DNA of 64,000 nucleotides from Chelonoidis abingdonii (Eukaryota; Chordata; Testudines; Testudinidae): contig NC_133790.1 of the NCBI RefSeq assembly GCF_003597395.2, forward strand, positions 19,679,326 through 19,743,325, in the 5' to 3' direction. Made by a program: the position numbers and the translations under genes. Numbering within the stretch: position 1 is the stretch's first letter; each line of letters begins with the position of its first letter. Of the stretch, positions 34,109 through 45,524 are shown piece by piece. The notes beneath the pieces were generated by a model. The model searched no databases. It was not told the DNA's origin and saw only the letters and a list, made by a program, of their open reading frames with translations.

Positions 34109-34603
34109 TGAAGGATCACTGCTACTTCCAGACCACACAGCACAGTAATAATCAGCCTCATCTTCTGCCAGGACCCCAGAGATGATCAAATAACCGGCAT
34201 TACTGGATGCGTCTTTTGAACCAGAGAAGCGAGCAGGGACTCCAGAGCCCTGGTGCTTGCTAGACTCTGAATAGTAATACAGCAGGTATCATGGAGAATT
34301 CCCAGGTTTCTGCTGGTACCAGGACACAGCATAGCCACTGATGCTGGCCCCACTGCTCATGGTGCAGGAGAGTTTCACGGTGTTTCCTGGGGACACTGAT
34401 ACTGAAGGCGGCTGAGTCACCACAGGCTGTGAGCTGGAACCTGGAAAATATGGTGGAAATTTATCAACCTCTCCCTGTCCGTCCCTAGCCACTAGTGAAT
34501 CTGATTGTGGATTGGCTTCACCAGCAATTTATTTAACCCACTTCCCCCTGTTCTCACCTGTGCACCACGTCCCCAGCAGGAGGATGAGGGGAGCCCAGAG
34601 CAT
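34109..34603 (-). pseudogene. V11: family-B V-lambda with stop in FR2
   Basis: Leader exon 34558-34603 is intact ([16 protein letters not shown]) and splices in phase to V exon 34109-34440. FR1 and CDR1 are normal: [36 protein letters not shown]. In FR2, where relatives have [12 protein letters not shown], the Arg codon CGA is TGA, a CpG-type transition. Beyond the stop the frame stays clean: [41 protein letters not shown]3 AVWSGSSDPS. A single point lesion, so probably recent. Unlike its duplicates V14 and V16, it keeps the full-length FR3 loop (DASSN). Confidence 0.92.
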
Positions 34604-34717
34604 GGTGAGGAGATTTCCGGCCCTTTGGAGAAAACAGCCAGATGCACTGAGAAGGCCTGACAGTCTCTGCCCTTTATATTGATCCTTCTAGGGGAGCAGC
34701 ATCTAAGCTCCACCTTT

Positions 34718-34725
34718 ATTCTAGT
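34718..34725 (-). promoter_or_regulatory. V11 octamer position, diverged (subgroup B2)
   Basis: ATTCTAGT on the plus strand stands where B1 genes have ATGCTAAT; three mismatches between them. Identical in V14 and V16. Gene-sense TATA (ATATAAAG) lies near 34674-34681, and an E-box CACGTG at 34768-34773. Confidence 0.5.
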
Positions 34726-36462
34726 TTGTTCTTATCTGATTGGCTCCTATGATCACAGAGAGCCGGGCACGTGGGAGGAGAGACCATCCCTTAGGGAGGA
34801 GCTCCTGCTCTATAAGGTCCCTAGCCCAGCTCCACTCCAGCAATGACCATCTGCCAGGATCAAGGTTTCATTTCAACGCTCACAGTGGAGGCTGCTGGAG
34901 TTCAGACTGTGTGACAGTTTCCATTCCAGCTCCTTGTTTTCAGTTATTTGTAAATTTCCCAATCCTTCCTCTTTCAGTCTGTCATTTCCCTGCATTGCCT
35001 GAGGATTCACTGATCACTCACACTGATCAGGAACCAACTCAACAGTTTCTGAGACAGAGGAGAGGGCAATAAATATTTGCCCAGGATTTACCATTTCTGG
35101 AGCCAACTAGGGCAGAGCTAAGGAGGAAATGGGGGGATTCTGCAAAGTTCCATTCTCCCATTTAAGGGCCCACACTAGAGGATCTGGGTTTGTGTCTGGC
35201 AATGTATATTATATTAGGAGCTGTTTTCTGCTTACTGGGATGATTTCCATCGTCTCCAGGCCACCCAGCTGCGCTACACGAGCTTCTGTTTATTCATGAA
35301 CAGTTTTATTGGGCAGAAAATGAAATTCAGAGAACTGAGCGGTGACTCTGCCGCCCCTTGTGCTGAGAGCTAGGAATGAAATCCCACTGAAGAACAAAGT
35401 GTTATTGTCATTGTTTATTACTAAAGACCAGTGAGACACATCAGAGTCTGAGGAGCCTTCTCCTCTGGAATTCTCTGACTCCTTGCTCTTGGAATGTGCT
35501 AGAAACATCACAAAAGGCAAAAAAAACCACATGGAGTCTCAGCAGAAGCAAGACACAGACATGACTCTCCAGTTGGGAATATTTAGCCACTGCTTATTTT
35601 TTAAAATTCTTGGATTATAAAATGGGTGACCAACCAGAGCCCCATGTAACTCATCTCAACCCTGGAAGGGGAAGTATCTGCTATGAGCAGCACAAACAGT
35701 GAGCAGGGGGTGACACTGGCTGACAGAACCATGGCTCATCCCCAACACTTTCTTTACATGCATTAAACACGAGGTGGGACACAAAGAGCTGGAGATCAGT
35801 GCAGAGATCCCCCAACCTTGGCCAGAGGCCTCTAGTTCTTCTGCAAACGCCCTGCTGTCACTGAACCAGCTCAGCAATTCTGGAGCTGACCCAGCTTTTA
35901 CAGTCAGGGCAGATTGAGAGGTTCTGATCATTGCTGAGGGAGAGGCCAAAGGCACCAAAGGGTTTGGTGCTTGGGAGTGGAGTGTGGGGGCAGGTTCCAT
36001 TGCCCTGCTTCTGTGCTCACGTTTTACCCTATTAGAGACTATATTGTTTCCGGGCAGAGGCTCAGAGGGGAGGGAGGGTATTTTAATTCTTGGAAGTGTA
36101 GGTGTGAGACATAGAACCCAAGCTTGTCTGAGAGCCCACGTCCTCTACTGGCGATGTCAGAACAGAGAGAGGCTGGAGCAATGGAGGGAGATTCACAGTT
36201 GATTCCTTTAAGTGTTTAAGAAGCCGTAAGTGAATTCCCCTGGTTACAAATCACTCCCACTCCTCTAGCCCTCAATGGCAACTTGCTGTACAGTGAAATC
36301 CCCAGTGAGGACAGTGAGTAGGTGACCAGTCGCCTACATGCAGCTGGAAATATTGTGACTGAGAGGAAACATCTTCCTCTCACTCCCCGTCTGCTCCACA
36401 GAAGGAAGCCCTCAGCCCTCAGCCCTCATCAGGACAGGGGCATGTTGTCTTTGATGACTGGA

Positions 36463-36501
36463 GGTTTGTGTCTCACTTCCCCATCTGTCTGTGTCACTGT
36501 G
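36463..36501 (-). other. V12 recombination signal, 23-bp spacer
   Basis: Heptamer CACAGTG (36495-36501), nonamer ACACAAACC (36463-36471). Confidence 0.95.
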
Positions 36502-36951
36502 AGCAGCGTTGCTGTGCCACACCTGACAGTAATAATCAGCCTCGTCCTGCGCCTGGACTCCAGTGATGGTTAACGTGGCCGTGTTACCGGATTTGGCACC
36601 AGAGAATCGATCAGGGATTCCGGAGGGTCTGTTGTTACTATTATATATAACAACTAGGGGGGTGCTGCCAGGTTTCTGTTGGTACCACTGCACGTACTTG
36701 CTCCCAATGTTGTTCCCTGAGCAGGTGAGTTGAGCATTTTGCCCTGGAGACACAGACACTGAAGGCGGCTGAGTCAGCACGTACTGGGCGAGAGCACCTG
36801 CAACAGGAGGAGAAAACACATGGATAAAATGACTCAGCATTGACTTTATCCCCAGTCAACATGATCTGCAGGCAGACACAGGGAAAAGCAAACATCATGT
36901 ATCACCTGAGCAGTAAGTGAGCAGCGTGAGGAGCAGGGGGGCCCAGGCCAT
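36502..36951 (-). CDS. IGLV: V12: family-A V-lambda segment, apparently functional
   Basis: Leader exon 36906-36951 ([16 protein letters not shown], 46 nt) and V exon 36502-36797; intron 108 bp. Domain: [23 protein letters not shown]1 [27 protein letters not shown]2 [33 protein letters not shown]3 QVWHSNAA. Duplicate of V10 (unit D3): the leader Trp codon that is TGA in V10 is TGG here, so V12 is the working copy. RSS, octamer and splice sites all good. Confidence 0.94.
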
Positions 36952-37051
36952 GGTGGGAATCCAGACGAGCTCAGCTTCCTGAGGCAAATGGGTTTCTGGC
37001 TGGGACCTCCAATTCTTTCTTAAACCCCCAGAGCTGGAGAACGGCCCCTTC

Positions 37052-37059
37052 ATGCAAAT
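37052..37059 (-). promoter_or_regulatory. V12 octamer
   Basis: ATTTGCAT in gene sense, exact, about 100 bp upstream of the start codon. Confidence 0.88.
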
Positions 37060-37959
37060 CTGCTCCTTACTTGCTAGCTACAAAAGCCTCCTCATTCACT
37101 CCTATGAGAGGGGCAGAGACATGAGGGAAAGATTCTGGGACCAAGTTTCCTCTGCTCTACACTGGTATAAATCCCAGGTAACTCCACTGATGTTTATCTT
37201 GTTGTGAAAGTGAAGTAAATGAAAAGAGTATCAGTCCCTTTCTGTATAAACTCAAATATTTAATAATGTAGAACAGGTATTGTTGCACCCAGGCTGCCCT
37301 GCTGAGACATACAGAACATGCACCTCAAAAGCATAAAAGGATCATTAAACACTGTGGTTAAACATATCGTATCAGCGTTGGCACTGCCCTGGGGGAAGGT
37401 TAAATTCCTGGAGACCATCCATTGCAGTTTCAAAGCTTTGCTCAGTTTCTGGTAGGAATCTCCTCTTGTAAAGCTGTGGGAATGGAAAAGTGGATGAGGT
37501 GTCTGGTGGCTGGCGATGTATATGCAGAGCAGAATGGGAGTTGGGAAAGCAAAGGGCTCAGTTGGTAAAAGATTGTCCTGCCTACGGAGAGGGGCTCGCA
37601 CCATCAGATCCTAGGGCAGAGTTGGAGCCACGGTGGGGAATGGGGGTAGTTCAGGGGATAGTTTGTGTGTGTGCAATTTGGACAGGTTTCTGCTCAGTAC
37701 TGTTTTATGGACAGGCACCTGCTTAGTCTGTATCAGCAGGGAGCAAATGTCATCAGAGAATTACCAAGAAAGCGTCCCCTGGAGACACTCTCCTGAGAGG
37801 AATGACACGTGGAGAGTGTTTATGTCCTATGGGCTCCTCGTATGGTGATGTCTGATGGCACCTGAGCCCAGACACGACTCCACCGCAGCAGCTGGTAGCT
37901 GGTCACTGTGACCTGCACCCCCCTTTCCACGCCCTGCTGCAGCTTGCGGATGATCAGCT

Positions 37960-37970
37960 CCCCCTAGTGG
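37960..37970 (-). promoter_or_regulatory. CTCF-like core motif
   Basis: CCCCCTAGTGG on the plus strand; duplicate of the site at 18014-18024, same orientation. Confidence 0.4.
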
Positions 37971-38591
37971 TCAAGATCACACACGCCAGGGTCCTGTTAC
38001 TCTGCAGGGCTGTGGAGCAGCATCACTTTACAGTCATTGCAACACAGGCTGTTCCTTCGCGGCTCGTTCTTCTCTGTGTGTCCAGGCTGATCATGCCATC
38101 AACTTCCTCCCATCTTTGAGGGAGATCAGGCATCTTTTCAGACAACTTGAATTGCCTTGATGAGGTTTCCTCCCAGTTTGTGTCAAAGCCAAAAGTCCAG
38201 GAGGAACGGAGCATCTTCAAACCAGCATATTTAGATTCATAAAAATATTCCCTGCGAGCAGCTTTTGCCTTTCGCATGCCCCGGTCTGTGCATAATGGGG
38301 CTGTTAGCAAAAACCTCTTTTGGGGCATGAGCCCGCCCTTCTCCCCCCCAGAGGGCTCTGTCCCCTCACTGCACATTTCAAATCGGGATGCCTGTTGGCA
38401 ATGCTTGGGGTTCTTAGGGTGCTTGTTCTGATCCCCATTGGATCTGGCTCTGAAGGAAGAAGTGCAGCCATTGTGGAAGCTGCCCTGCGGGGGAAGGGGC
38501 AAGTGGGTGGCCCCCTCTCCCTCCCGTCCAGATTCCTGGGGGTCCTCAGCAGGACTGTCATTCCTTTACATCGTGATCCATCACCCATCCA

Positions 38592-38693
38592 TAGGGTGAC
38601 CAGACAGCACATGTGAAAAATCAGGACTGGGGTGGGGGGTAATAGGAGCCTATATAAGAAAAAGACCCCAAAATCGGGACATCTGGTCACCCT
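38592..38693. mobile_element. hAT-type MITE, copy 4 (shortened)
   Basis: Begins TAGGGTGACCAGACAGC and ends CATCTGGTCACCCT; about 20 bp shorter than the others, lacking the GGACTGTCCCTATAAAAT block. The target-site duplication is not clear. Absent from the duplicate position near 18660. Confidence 0.85.
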
Positions 38694-39796
38694 TCCCCTC
38701 ACGGGCTGGTTTGTTTCAGAATGTCAGGGTCTTGCAGCCCCCTCTTTGCTGCAGGCCCCTGGCAAGATCTCTGGAGCCCTGAATGGGGATGTCACAGGTG
38801 GCTGTAACAAAGGCTGCTCCTCTCACTGTCCACGCGGAGGGGATGGTGACCCAGAGACAGTCCCTGTCCTGCAGAAGGAGAGTGAGGAGGAGACCAGAGG
38901 CTGTTCACCCAGAGCAAGGATTCACCAAGAAGAGCTCTGCTTCCCCCACCCCCAAAGAGAGACAGACTGAGAAGGTGAAGGGCAGAGGTGTCCGGCAAAC
39001 CACAGCAGTGGCAGTGTGAGGAGGGAAAGAGCAAGGGCCATACAGAGCTGTGTCTGTTAGAGCCAGATGGAGACATTCTGAGGCCCTACACGCCTGCCTA
39101 GCACAGCCCCCTTGTGTCCTGGCCTTGTCCTCACACCACGGCCCTTCTGCTCCTTGGCTTGTCAGGGCCAGGGGTCATCCGCACAAGAGCGAGAGCTGCC
39201 AGTGACTCCATTTGGTGCAGCAGGGGCTTCCCCACTCTCTGGAACCATTTCTTCTGTCACCAGGGCTCTGTCCCAGCAGGGAGGGGCATCAGCACTCACC
39301 CAGGCAGGCTGGGGACTCCTTGTGGGGTTGTCTGCTGACACATCCCCAGCAGAGCTATGATGGGACAGCATCAGTAAAGAGCCCCTCAAACAGGCAGGGT
39401 GGTGTTGTTAGGAGCTCCCTGAGCTGCACTGCTCACAATTGAGGTGAATAAGGCCATTCACACATCCTGTCACCATTGTTTCAGGCTCTCTGCACATTCA
39501 GGCAGGCACTGGTTACATTCAAATCACATTTCCAAGTTTTTCTTCACAGGGTTAGAATTTTTGTTTTAAGGAAAGATGAGACTCGGATCTCCTCATTGTA
39601 CTGAGGATCCTGGGCCCCTCCACACGTCCTAGAGAGTATTTGACTTAAACTGGCCCTCAAGCCAACTTCAGCGTGTGAGGAGTTGAAATTCACTGCAAAG
39701 AGCAGCTGTTAGTGTGATGTGTTACAGGGGGAGAGAAAATTCTGCAAGTTGTTCAGTTCCCCACAGAGCCCAGGCCGCAGGAAGGGCCGGGTGACA

Positions 39797-39835
39797 TGTT
39801 TTTGTCTCACTTTCACTTCTGAATGTGTCACAGTG
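39797..39835 (-). other. V13 recombination signal, 23-bp spacer
   Basis: Heptamer CACTGTG (39829-39835; one mismatch at position 4), nonamer ACAAAAACA (39797-39805). Confidence 0.9.
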
Positions 39836-40331
39836 AGGATCACTCCCACCCTTCCATGCACCACAGTAATAATCAGCCTCATCCTCTGCCAGGGCCCCGG
39901 AGATGGTCAGATAGCTAGTGTTACTGGACGTGTCTTTGGAACCAGAGAAATGAGCAGGGACCCCAGAGCCCTGGCCCTTGCTGGACTCTGAATAGTAATA
40001 CAGCAGGTATCGTGGAGAATTCCCAGGTTGCTGCTGGTACCAGTGCACAACGTAGTCACTGATGCTGGTCCCACTGCCCATGGTGCAGGAGAGTTTCACG
40101 GTGTTTCCTGGGGACACTGACACTTCAGGCGGCTGAGTCAGCACAGGCTGTGAGCTGGAACCTGGAAAATATGGTAAAAACCTGTCAAACCCTCCCTGTC
40201 GGTCCCTGGACACTAGTGATGCAGTTTCTGAATTGGCTTCAGGCGCAACTTTAATGTATATTTAACCCATTCCCTGTGTTCTCACCTGAGCACCACGTCC
40301 CCAGTAGGACGATGGGGGGAGCCCAGAGCAT
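39836..40331 (-). CDS. IGLV: V13: family-B V-lambda segment, apparently functional
   Basis: Leader exon 40286-40331 ([16 protein letters not shown], 46 nt) and V exon 39836-40161; intron 124 bp. Domain: [16 protein letters not shown], first Cys in [36 protein letters not shown], long CDR2 region [19 protein letters not shown]3 SKDTSSNTSYLTISG, second Cys in DEADYYC, CDR3 GAWKGGSDP. Resembles mammalian IGLV5 in the extended CDR2 and the GSKD loop. No stop, splice sites intact. The heptamer has one mismatch, which may lower joining frequency. Duplicate partner of broken V8. Confidence 0.93.
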
Positions 40332-40446
40332 GGTGAGGGGATTTCAGGCCTTTGGGAGAAAAACAGCCAGAGTCACTGAGAATCCTCCACAGCACCTGGC
40401 CCTTATATTGAGGTTCCTGAGTGAGGAGCATCCAAGTTTTGCCTCT

Positions 40447-40454
40447 ATGCTAAT
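40447..40454 (-). promoter_or_regulatory. V13 octamer variant
   Basis: ATTAGCAT in gene sense, one mismatch from ATTTGCAT. TATA box ATATAAGG (gene sense) lies at about 40401-40408, roughly 70 bp upstream of the start codon. Confidence 0.75.
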
Positions 40455-41312
40455 TTTCTCTCATTTGATTGGTCCCTATGATCACAGGTGATCGTGTGGG
40501 CGGGGAGACCATCCCTTGGTGATGAGCTCCAGCCATGGGAGGTCACTCACCAGCTCAGTGCTACGCCCACAGTGACCTCTCTGCTAGACTCTCCTTCTCA
40601 GCAGCCAGTTCTCAGGGTTAGGCTACAGGAAGGGTTTCATTTTAACCCTTTGTTTTCCATTGTTGGTAACTACTCAAATCCTTCCCCATTCGGCCTTCTA
40701 CTTCCCAGCTCTGCCTGCAGGTCCTTTGTTCATTCTCAGCTGGAGCAAACACAACTCTGTAGGTTTTGCAAAGGGGGAGAGTAGAGTAAATACACTGGCC
40801 CATGAGCAAAACAGTCCAAAGCCAGAACAGAGCTCAGGGGGAAACGGGGCAAAACCGATAACCCCCACATCTCGGGGAGCATCTTGCTGGATGTTTGCAG
40901 CTTTGTTCTTGGGAACATTGTGGCTAACAGCGAAGATGTCTCCTGGCTGCAGAGGAGGCTGCCCAAGATTACACTTATTCATTAGGAGTTTGTCTAGGGG
41001 TGATCGGGTAGTTAGCAGAGCTGGGCCATGGCAGGGCAGTCCTGCTCCAAGAACGAGAGGCGAAAAGCTCAATATCAGAGCAAAGTATGTTGGTGATTAT
41101 TTATTGTGGAAGAAGAATAAGACACTGGCACTTTGATGGGCTTCTCCCAGGAAATCCCTAGAACCCTTTGTTCCTGACATAGGGAACGGGCCTGCCCCAT
41201 CAGCCACTGAAATCACCGCAGTGCATAGGCAGCGCTGGGGAAGACCAAAACTGAATCATCAAGTAGTCACACCTAATGGGTTAGCTTGTTCCGCTATTGG
41301 CCTTGAGAGAGA

Positions 41313-42300
41313 GGGCTCAGTCTGCAAGTAGGGTGACAAGATGTCCCAATTTTACACAGACAGTTCCAATTTTTGGGACTTTTTCTTATATAGGTTCCTA
41401 TTACGCCCACCTCCATCCCGATTTTTCACACTTGCTGTCTGGTCACCCTGTCTGCAAGAGATCGTCCTGCACACAGAGAGGGGCTCGCACCATCAGATCC
41501 TAGGGCAGAGTTGGAGCCACAGAGGGGAATGGGGGTAGTTCAGAGGATAGTTTGTGTGTGTTCAATTTGGACAGGTTTCTGCTCAGTGCTGTTTTATGGA
41601 CAGGCACCTGCTTAGTCTGTACCAGAAGGGAGCAAATGTCATCAGAGAATTATCGGAAAGTGTCCCCTTGAGAGACCCTCCTGAGAGACTGAGGAATGAC
41701 ACGTGGAGAGTGTGTATGTCCTACGGGCTCCTTGTATGGTGACGTCTGACGGCACCTGCTCTCCTCCAGTTCCCACCCACTTCACCTGTCCCTCTCTGCC
41801 CACAAGGAAAGAAGGGAAAGGGGTGAACCTGGGAGGTACCAGGAAAAAAGCATCACAGTTTTCATTGTTGTAGCCCCCCATAGTATCCGTCCCCAGCAGC
41901 ATGTGGCCAAATGATTCAATACAAACAATGCCCAATGTCTCCTGCTTGGCATGTTCTAGCTGAAGAGCTCCCTCTAATGGCCAGCGCTGCACTTGCAGAA
42001 GTGATCTCTTGCCCTAGCTAACAGCTTTACCAACATTTCCTATTCTAATTCCAGCTCTCCAGGCCAGCTCGGGACCTTGGTTCCTATTCCTCAGCCCAGA
42101 GTTGCCTCCTGGGCAATTTTTTAAAGTCAGGAGAAGTTGCTCTGATTCTTAGTGACCTTTGCATTAGCCCAGCCATTCCTGCTGACCCCCAAATGCTGCA
42201 GCCGGCCCTGTGCATGTCAGGCAGCCCCATAGGCACGCCAAGCTGGGAGGGGAGTTAGAAAGAAGGTGGGGCCTGCTGGGGACATGGAAGGCTGGAAGCA
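41313..42300. repeat. Segmental duplication D3, copy c (resumed right part)
   Basis: Matches 27130-27985 and continues the unit interrupted at 37856. Contains MITE copy 5 near its left edge. No V segment. Confidence 0.88.
41339..41460. mobile_element. hAT-type MITE, copy 5 (inverted)
   Basis: 122 bp, in the opposite orientation to copies 1-4, with ends TAGGGTGACAAGA / TGTCTGGTCACCCTG. Exact 8-bp duplication TCTGCAAG at 41331-41338 and 41461-41468. The sister positions near 27143 and 37566 are empty. Confidence 0.94.
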
Positions 42301-43035
42301 AAGAGGAGCTGACTCACAGAGGCCAAATGGGGAGTTGTAGCCCCAGGGACATGGAGCACTGCTCAGCTCCACTGGGTCCATTAACCCTTCACTCCCCATG
42401 TCTGCTAGTACTGCATGCAGGCTTCTGGCAGCCTCCACAGGTGACATGGGCCAGTGCCATGAAGCAAACAGCCAGCTCCTAGTGTTCAAAAATTCTGAGT
42501 CAGGCCGCTGGAAATAATGAAATGAATAAGTCTACACACAGAGGCCCCATTCTATGTGTATTTTAGTGTTTGAGCCTTTCAGGCATGCTAGGGTCACTTT
42601 TTCAATATCTTCTTTGCAATCCCGAGGGCTGGAAACTTTCTTATCTAGTCACTGAAAGCCGAAGTGCTCGTGGAATCACTGGACTCCAGAATCTGGGGCT
42701 TTTAGCAAAACCCCTAATTAGTGCTGGACTCACTATGGTGTCTCTGATGAAGGGCAATGAAGGTGGGAAGTTAAAGGTTGAATTTGGCCCTTGTTCAATG
42801 GGAAGCAAGTGCAGAGAGCAGTGGCTGGGGATGATGGGCTTTCAGATGCCTGGTGTGCTGAGTAATTGGGCTGGATTTCCCCTACCACCCTGGCTGCTCG
42901 ATCAGTATCTCTTTTGTCAGCTCCTCCTCGTTCCCCACTCCCGTTCCCTGTTAGAGTCCCACAGGGTTCCCTCCTAGTCCTCTTTTTCTCTCTCTGAACC
43001 TTATCCTTCATTATCTCCATCCGTTCACATGGGGT

Positions 43036-43970
43036 TGTCATAAATAGATAGCTAAGGCTTAATGTTTCTTTTACCTGTAAAGGGTTAACAAAGGGAACCA
43101 AACACCTGACCAGAGGACCAATCAGGAAACTGGATTTTTCAAAGTCAGGGAGGGAATTTTTGGGATCTGAGTCTTTTGTATGTCTCTCAGCTANNNNNNN
43201 NNNNNNNNNNNNNNNNNNNNNNNNNNNNNNNNNNNNNNNNNNNNNNNNNNNNNNNNNNNNNNNNNNNNNNNNNNNNNNNNNNNNNNNNNNNNNNNNNNNN
43301 NNNNNNNNNNNNNNNNNNNNNNNNNNNNNNNNNNNNNNNNNNNNNNNNNNNNNNNNNNNNNNNNNNNNNNNNNNNNNNNNNNNNNNNNNNNNNNNNNNNN
43401 NNNNNNNNNNNNNNNNNNNNNNNNNNNNNNNNNNNNNNNNNNNNNNNNNNNNNNNNNNNNNNNNNNNNNNNNNNNNNNNNNNNNNNNNNNNNNNNNNNNN
43501 NNNNNNNNNNNNNNNNNNNNNNNNNNNNNNNNNNNNNNNNNNNNNNNNNNNNNNNNNNNNNNNNNNNNNNNNNNNNNNNNNNNNNNNNNNNNNNNNNNNN
43601 NNNNNNNNNNNNNNNNNNNNNNNNNNNNNNNNNNNNNNNNNNNNNNNNNNNNNNNNNNNNNNNNNNNNNNNNNNNNNNNNNNNNNNNNNNNNNNNNNNNN
43701 NNNNNNNNNNNNNNNNNNNNNNNNNNNNNNNNNNNNNNNNNNNNNNNNNNNNNNNNNNNNNNNNNNNNNNNNNNNNNNNNNNNNNNNNNNNNNNNNNNNN
43801 NNNNNNNNNNNNNNNNGGAAAGTTTGGGGGACCAGAGCGAGGCAGGCGCTGTAATTCCTGTCTGGTGGCAGCGAGATAAGATCCAAGCTGGTAATTAAGC
43901 TTGGAGGTTCATGCTAGGCACCCAGATTTCTGGACGCTAAAGTCCAGATTTGGGAGTTAGGCTTATGATA
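43036..43970 (+). repeat. TGTCATAA element, copy 3, with assembly gap
   Basis: Starts TGTCATAAATAGATAGC and ends AGGCTTATGATA; flanked by 5-bp duplication GGGGT (43031-43035 and 43971-43975). The D4 copies a and c have one GGGT/AGGT here (CACATGGGGTCAGTATCACC near 32930). TG-start, inverted ends and 5-bp duplication suggest an LTR-like element. Positions 43194-43816 are unknown. No coding frame. Confidence 0.75.
43194..43816. other. Assembly gap
   Basis: 623 unknown bases, wholly inside the TGTCATAA element. Confidence 1.
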
Positions 43971-44014
43971 GGGGTGAGTCTCACCTCTGTGCTGATACAT
44001 TTCTCCACTCCGGC

Positions 44015-44925
44015 TGTGACAGGTTGGACACCCCTCCCCCCATAAGGCGATGGGGTCTCACTGAGCCCGCCCTTTCCAGCAGCCTGGGTTTTCACACGCT
44101 GTTTTTGCTGTGCTAGCCTCTCAAGCCCTCTATAGTGTGCACATGCACATGCAAACACATACACACACAGTTAGGGCCACACCCAGCTGCAGACACAGAC
44201 TGAAGTCAGCTCTGTGTGAGAGGATTCACCCAGCACTCGCGTGCACACCCTCTTTGGGGAGTAAGCTCAAAATAATATTGTCTTGCACTATATAGAAAGA
44301 TCTGCACAGCGCAAGATCATAAAAATTTGCCCTCTCCCTCAATGTGAGGAGAGATATGTACAGCTTCTTGCCCCTCCTCCAATAAATAATTGCACAAACT
44401 GGGTTTAATAATAAACAAAAACAAGTTTATTAACTATAAAAGGCAGATTTTAAGTGATCATAAGGGATTGCAAACAGAACAAGGCAGATTGCTAAGCAAA
44501 TAAAACAAAACGTGCATACTAAGCTTAAGATCTTGAAGAGACGGATTTCAAGAAATAATTTATCACCCTAAGTGTTGTTTTAGGCAAGTTGCAGAATCTC
44601 TATAGCTTAGAGTTCCAGTTATTTCTCTTGACAGACTAGACTCCTGTCTTAGTCTGGACTCAGTCCTAGCCTGTCCTACCGTTCAGTTCTTTTGTCTCTT
44701 CAGGTACTTTCAGCAGTCTTTCTTCTTGGGCAGGAAGGCAATGGAGATGAGTCTTGTTTGCCTTACTCCTCAGCCTGAAATTGGTTTCTCAGTCTTGACC
44801 TCCCCCACTTCTTTTAGTGAAAAATTGCTAGAAATCCAAAAATGGATTTTTCTCAGTTATGCCATATCCATATGATATGACATGATAAGCATATTTCCAT
44901 AAAGACTATGGGATGTAACGTCACA
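44015..44925. mobile_element. LTR-like element, 911 bp (solo-LTR structure)
   Basis: Begins TGTGACAGGTTGGAC, ends GTAACGTCACA (TG..CA), flanked by CCGGC (44010-44014) and CCAGC (44926-44930), a 5-bp duplication with one change. Position and duplication equal those of 49418-51143; D4 copy a is empty (CTCCACTCCAGCCCTG near 32972). No coding capacity. Confidence 0.82.
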
Positions 44926-45485
44926 CCAGCCCTGTCTCCTGCTGCTCATTCTTGCATCTGGCATGGTCTTTGTGGTATCCAGCCCTTTAATGGCTCCTCT
45001 GGTGTCAAGCTCACACTGGCCAAAACTGAGCTCAGAAATCTTCCCTGCCAATCCCTCTCAGCCAGTCGTGCCGCCTGAATAGCCTTTGGTTTCCTTATCT
45101 TTGTGCCTCATGCCCCATTCCCCTCTATACCCATCCACCCCTCTGCCTGTGATGGATTTCTGCATCAGAAATCTCAGGGCCTGACGCCATTGTCTTTGCT
45201 GGAGGCCTTGGAGAAGGTCTGAGAAGGAATTAAATTGTGCTGACACTTAAGGCTGTGATAGGACTGTTGTCTCTCGCTCCCCACTCTGATAGCAGAGGGG
45301 ATGCTGACTTTAGGGAGAAGAAGGTGATAGTTCCCATACTGCAGAAGGAGAATGAGGAGGGAGCGGGAAATAGCTGTGAATTTCCTGCTCATAAACAGCT
45401 GTGTGATTTGTCACAGCCAGAGACAAAACTGTGCAACTGCTGAACTCTGCACACAGGGCCCAGGCTGGGGGAGAGGAGCAAAGGG

Positions 45486-45524
45486 TGTTTTTGTCTCACT
45501 TCCCCATCTGTCTATGTCACTGTG
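45486..45524 (-). other. V14 recombination signal, 23-bp spacer
   Basis: Heptamer CACAGTG (45518-45524), nonamer ACAAAAACA (45486-45494). Confidence 0.95.

Larger units (their letters stand above)
32235..36369. repeat. Segmental duplication D4, copy a (contains V11)
   Basis: Collinear with 42310-48163 (copy b, V14) and 48846-52620 (copy c, V16). All share CAGGCYGCTGGAAATAAT near the left, CTTTAGGGAGAAGAAGGTGATAG before the V 3' flank, a family-B subgroup B2 V gene and GAGCCGGGCACGTGGGAG upstream. Copies a and b continue to a further shared block (35560-36240 and 47270-47960). Copy a alone carries the 392-bp Harbinger-like element and a MITE. Confidence 0.92.
36370..37856. repeat. Segmental duplication D3, copy b (contains V12)
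   Basis: Matches 25950-27431. Ends abruptly at 37856, inside the phrase GATGGCACCTG, where D2 copy b begins; the interrupted unit resumes at 41313. Confidence 0.9.
37862..41313. repeat. Segmental duplication D2, copy b (contains V13)
   Basis: Counterpart of 17917-21262. It differs by a MITE at 38592-38693 and many small changes. It sits inside a D3 unit: the left junction has about 4 bp of shared sequence (CCTG) between the two units, and about 300 bp of D3 sequence (27130-27431) is present on both sides (37559-37856 and 41313-41760). Confidence 0.92.
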
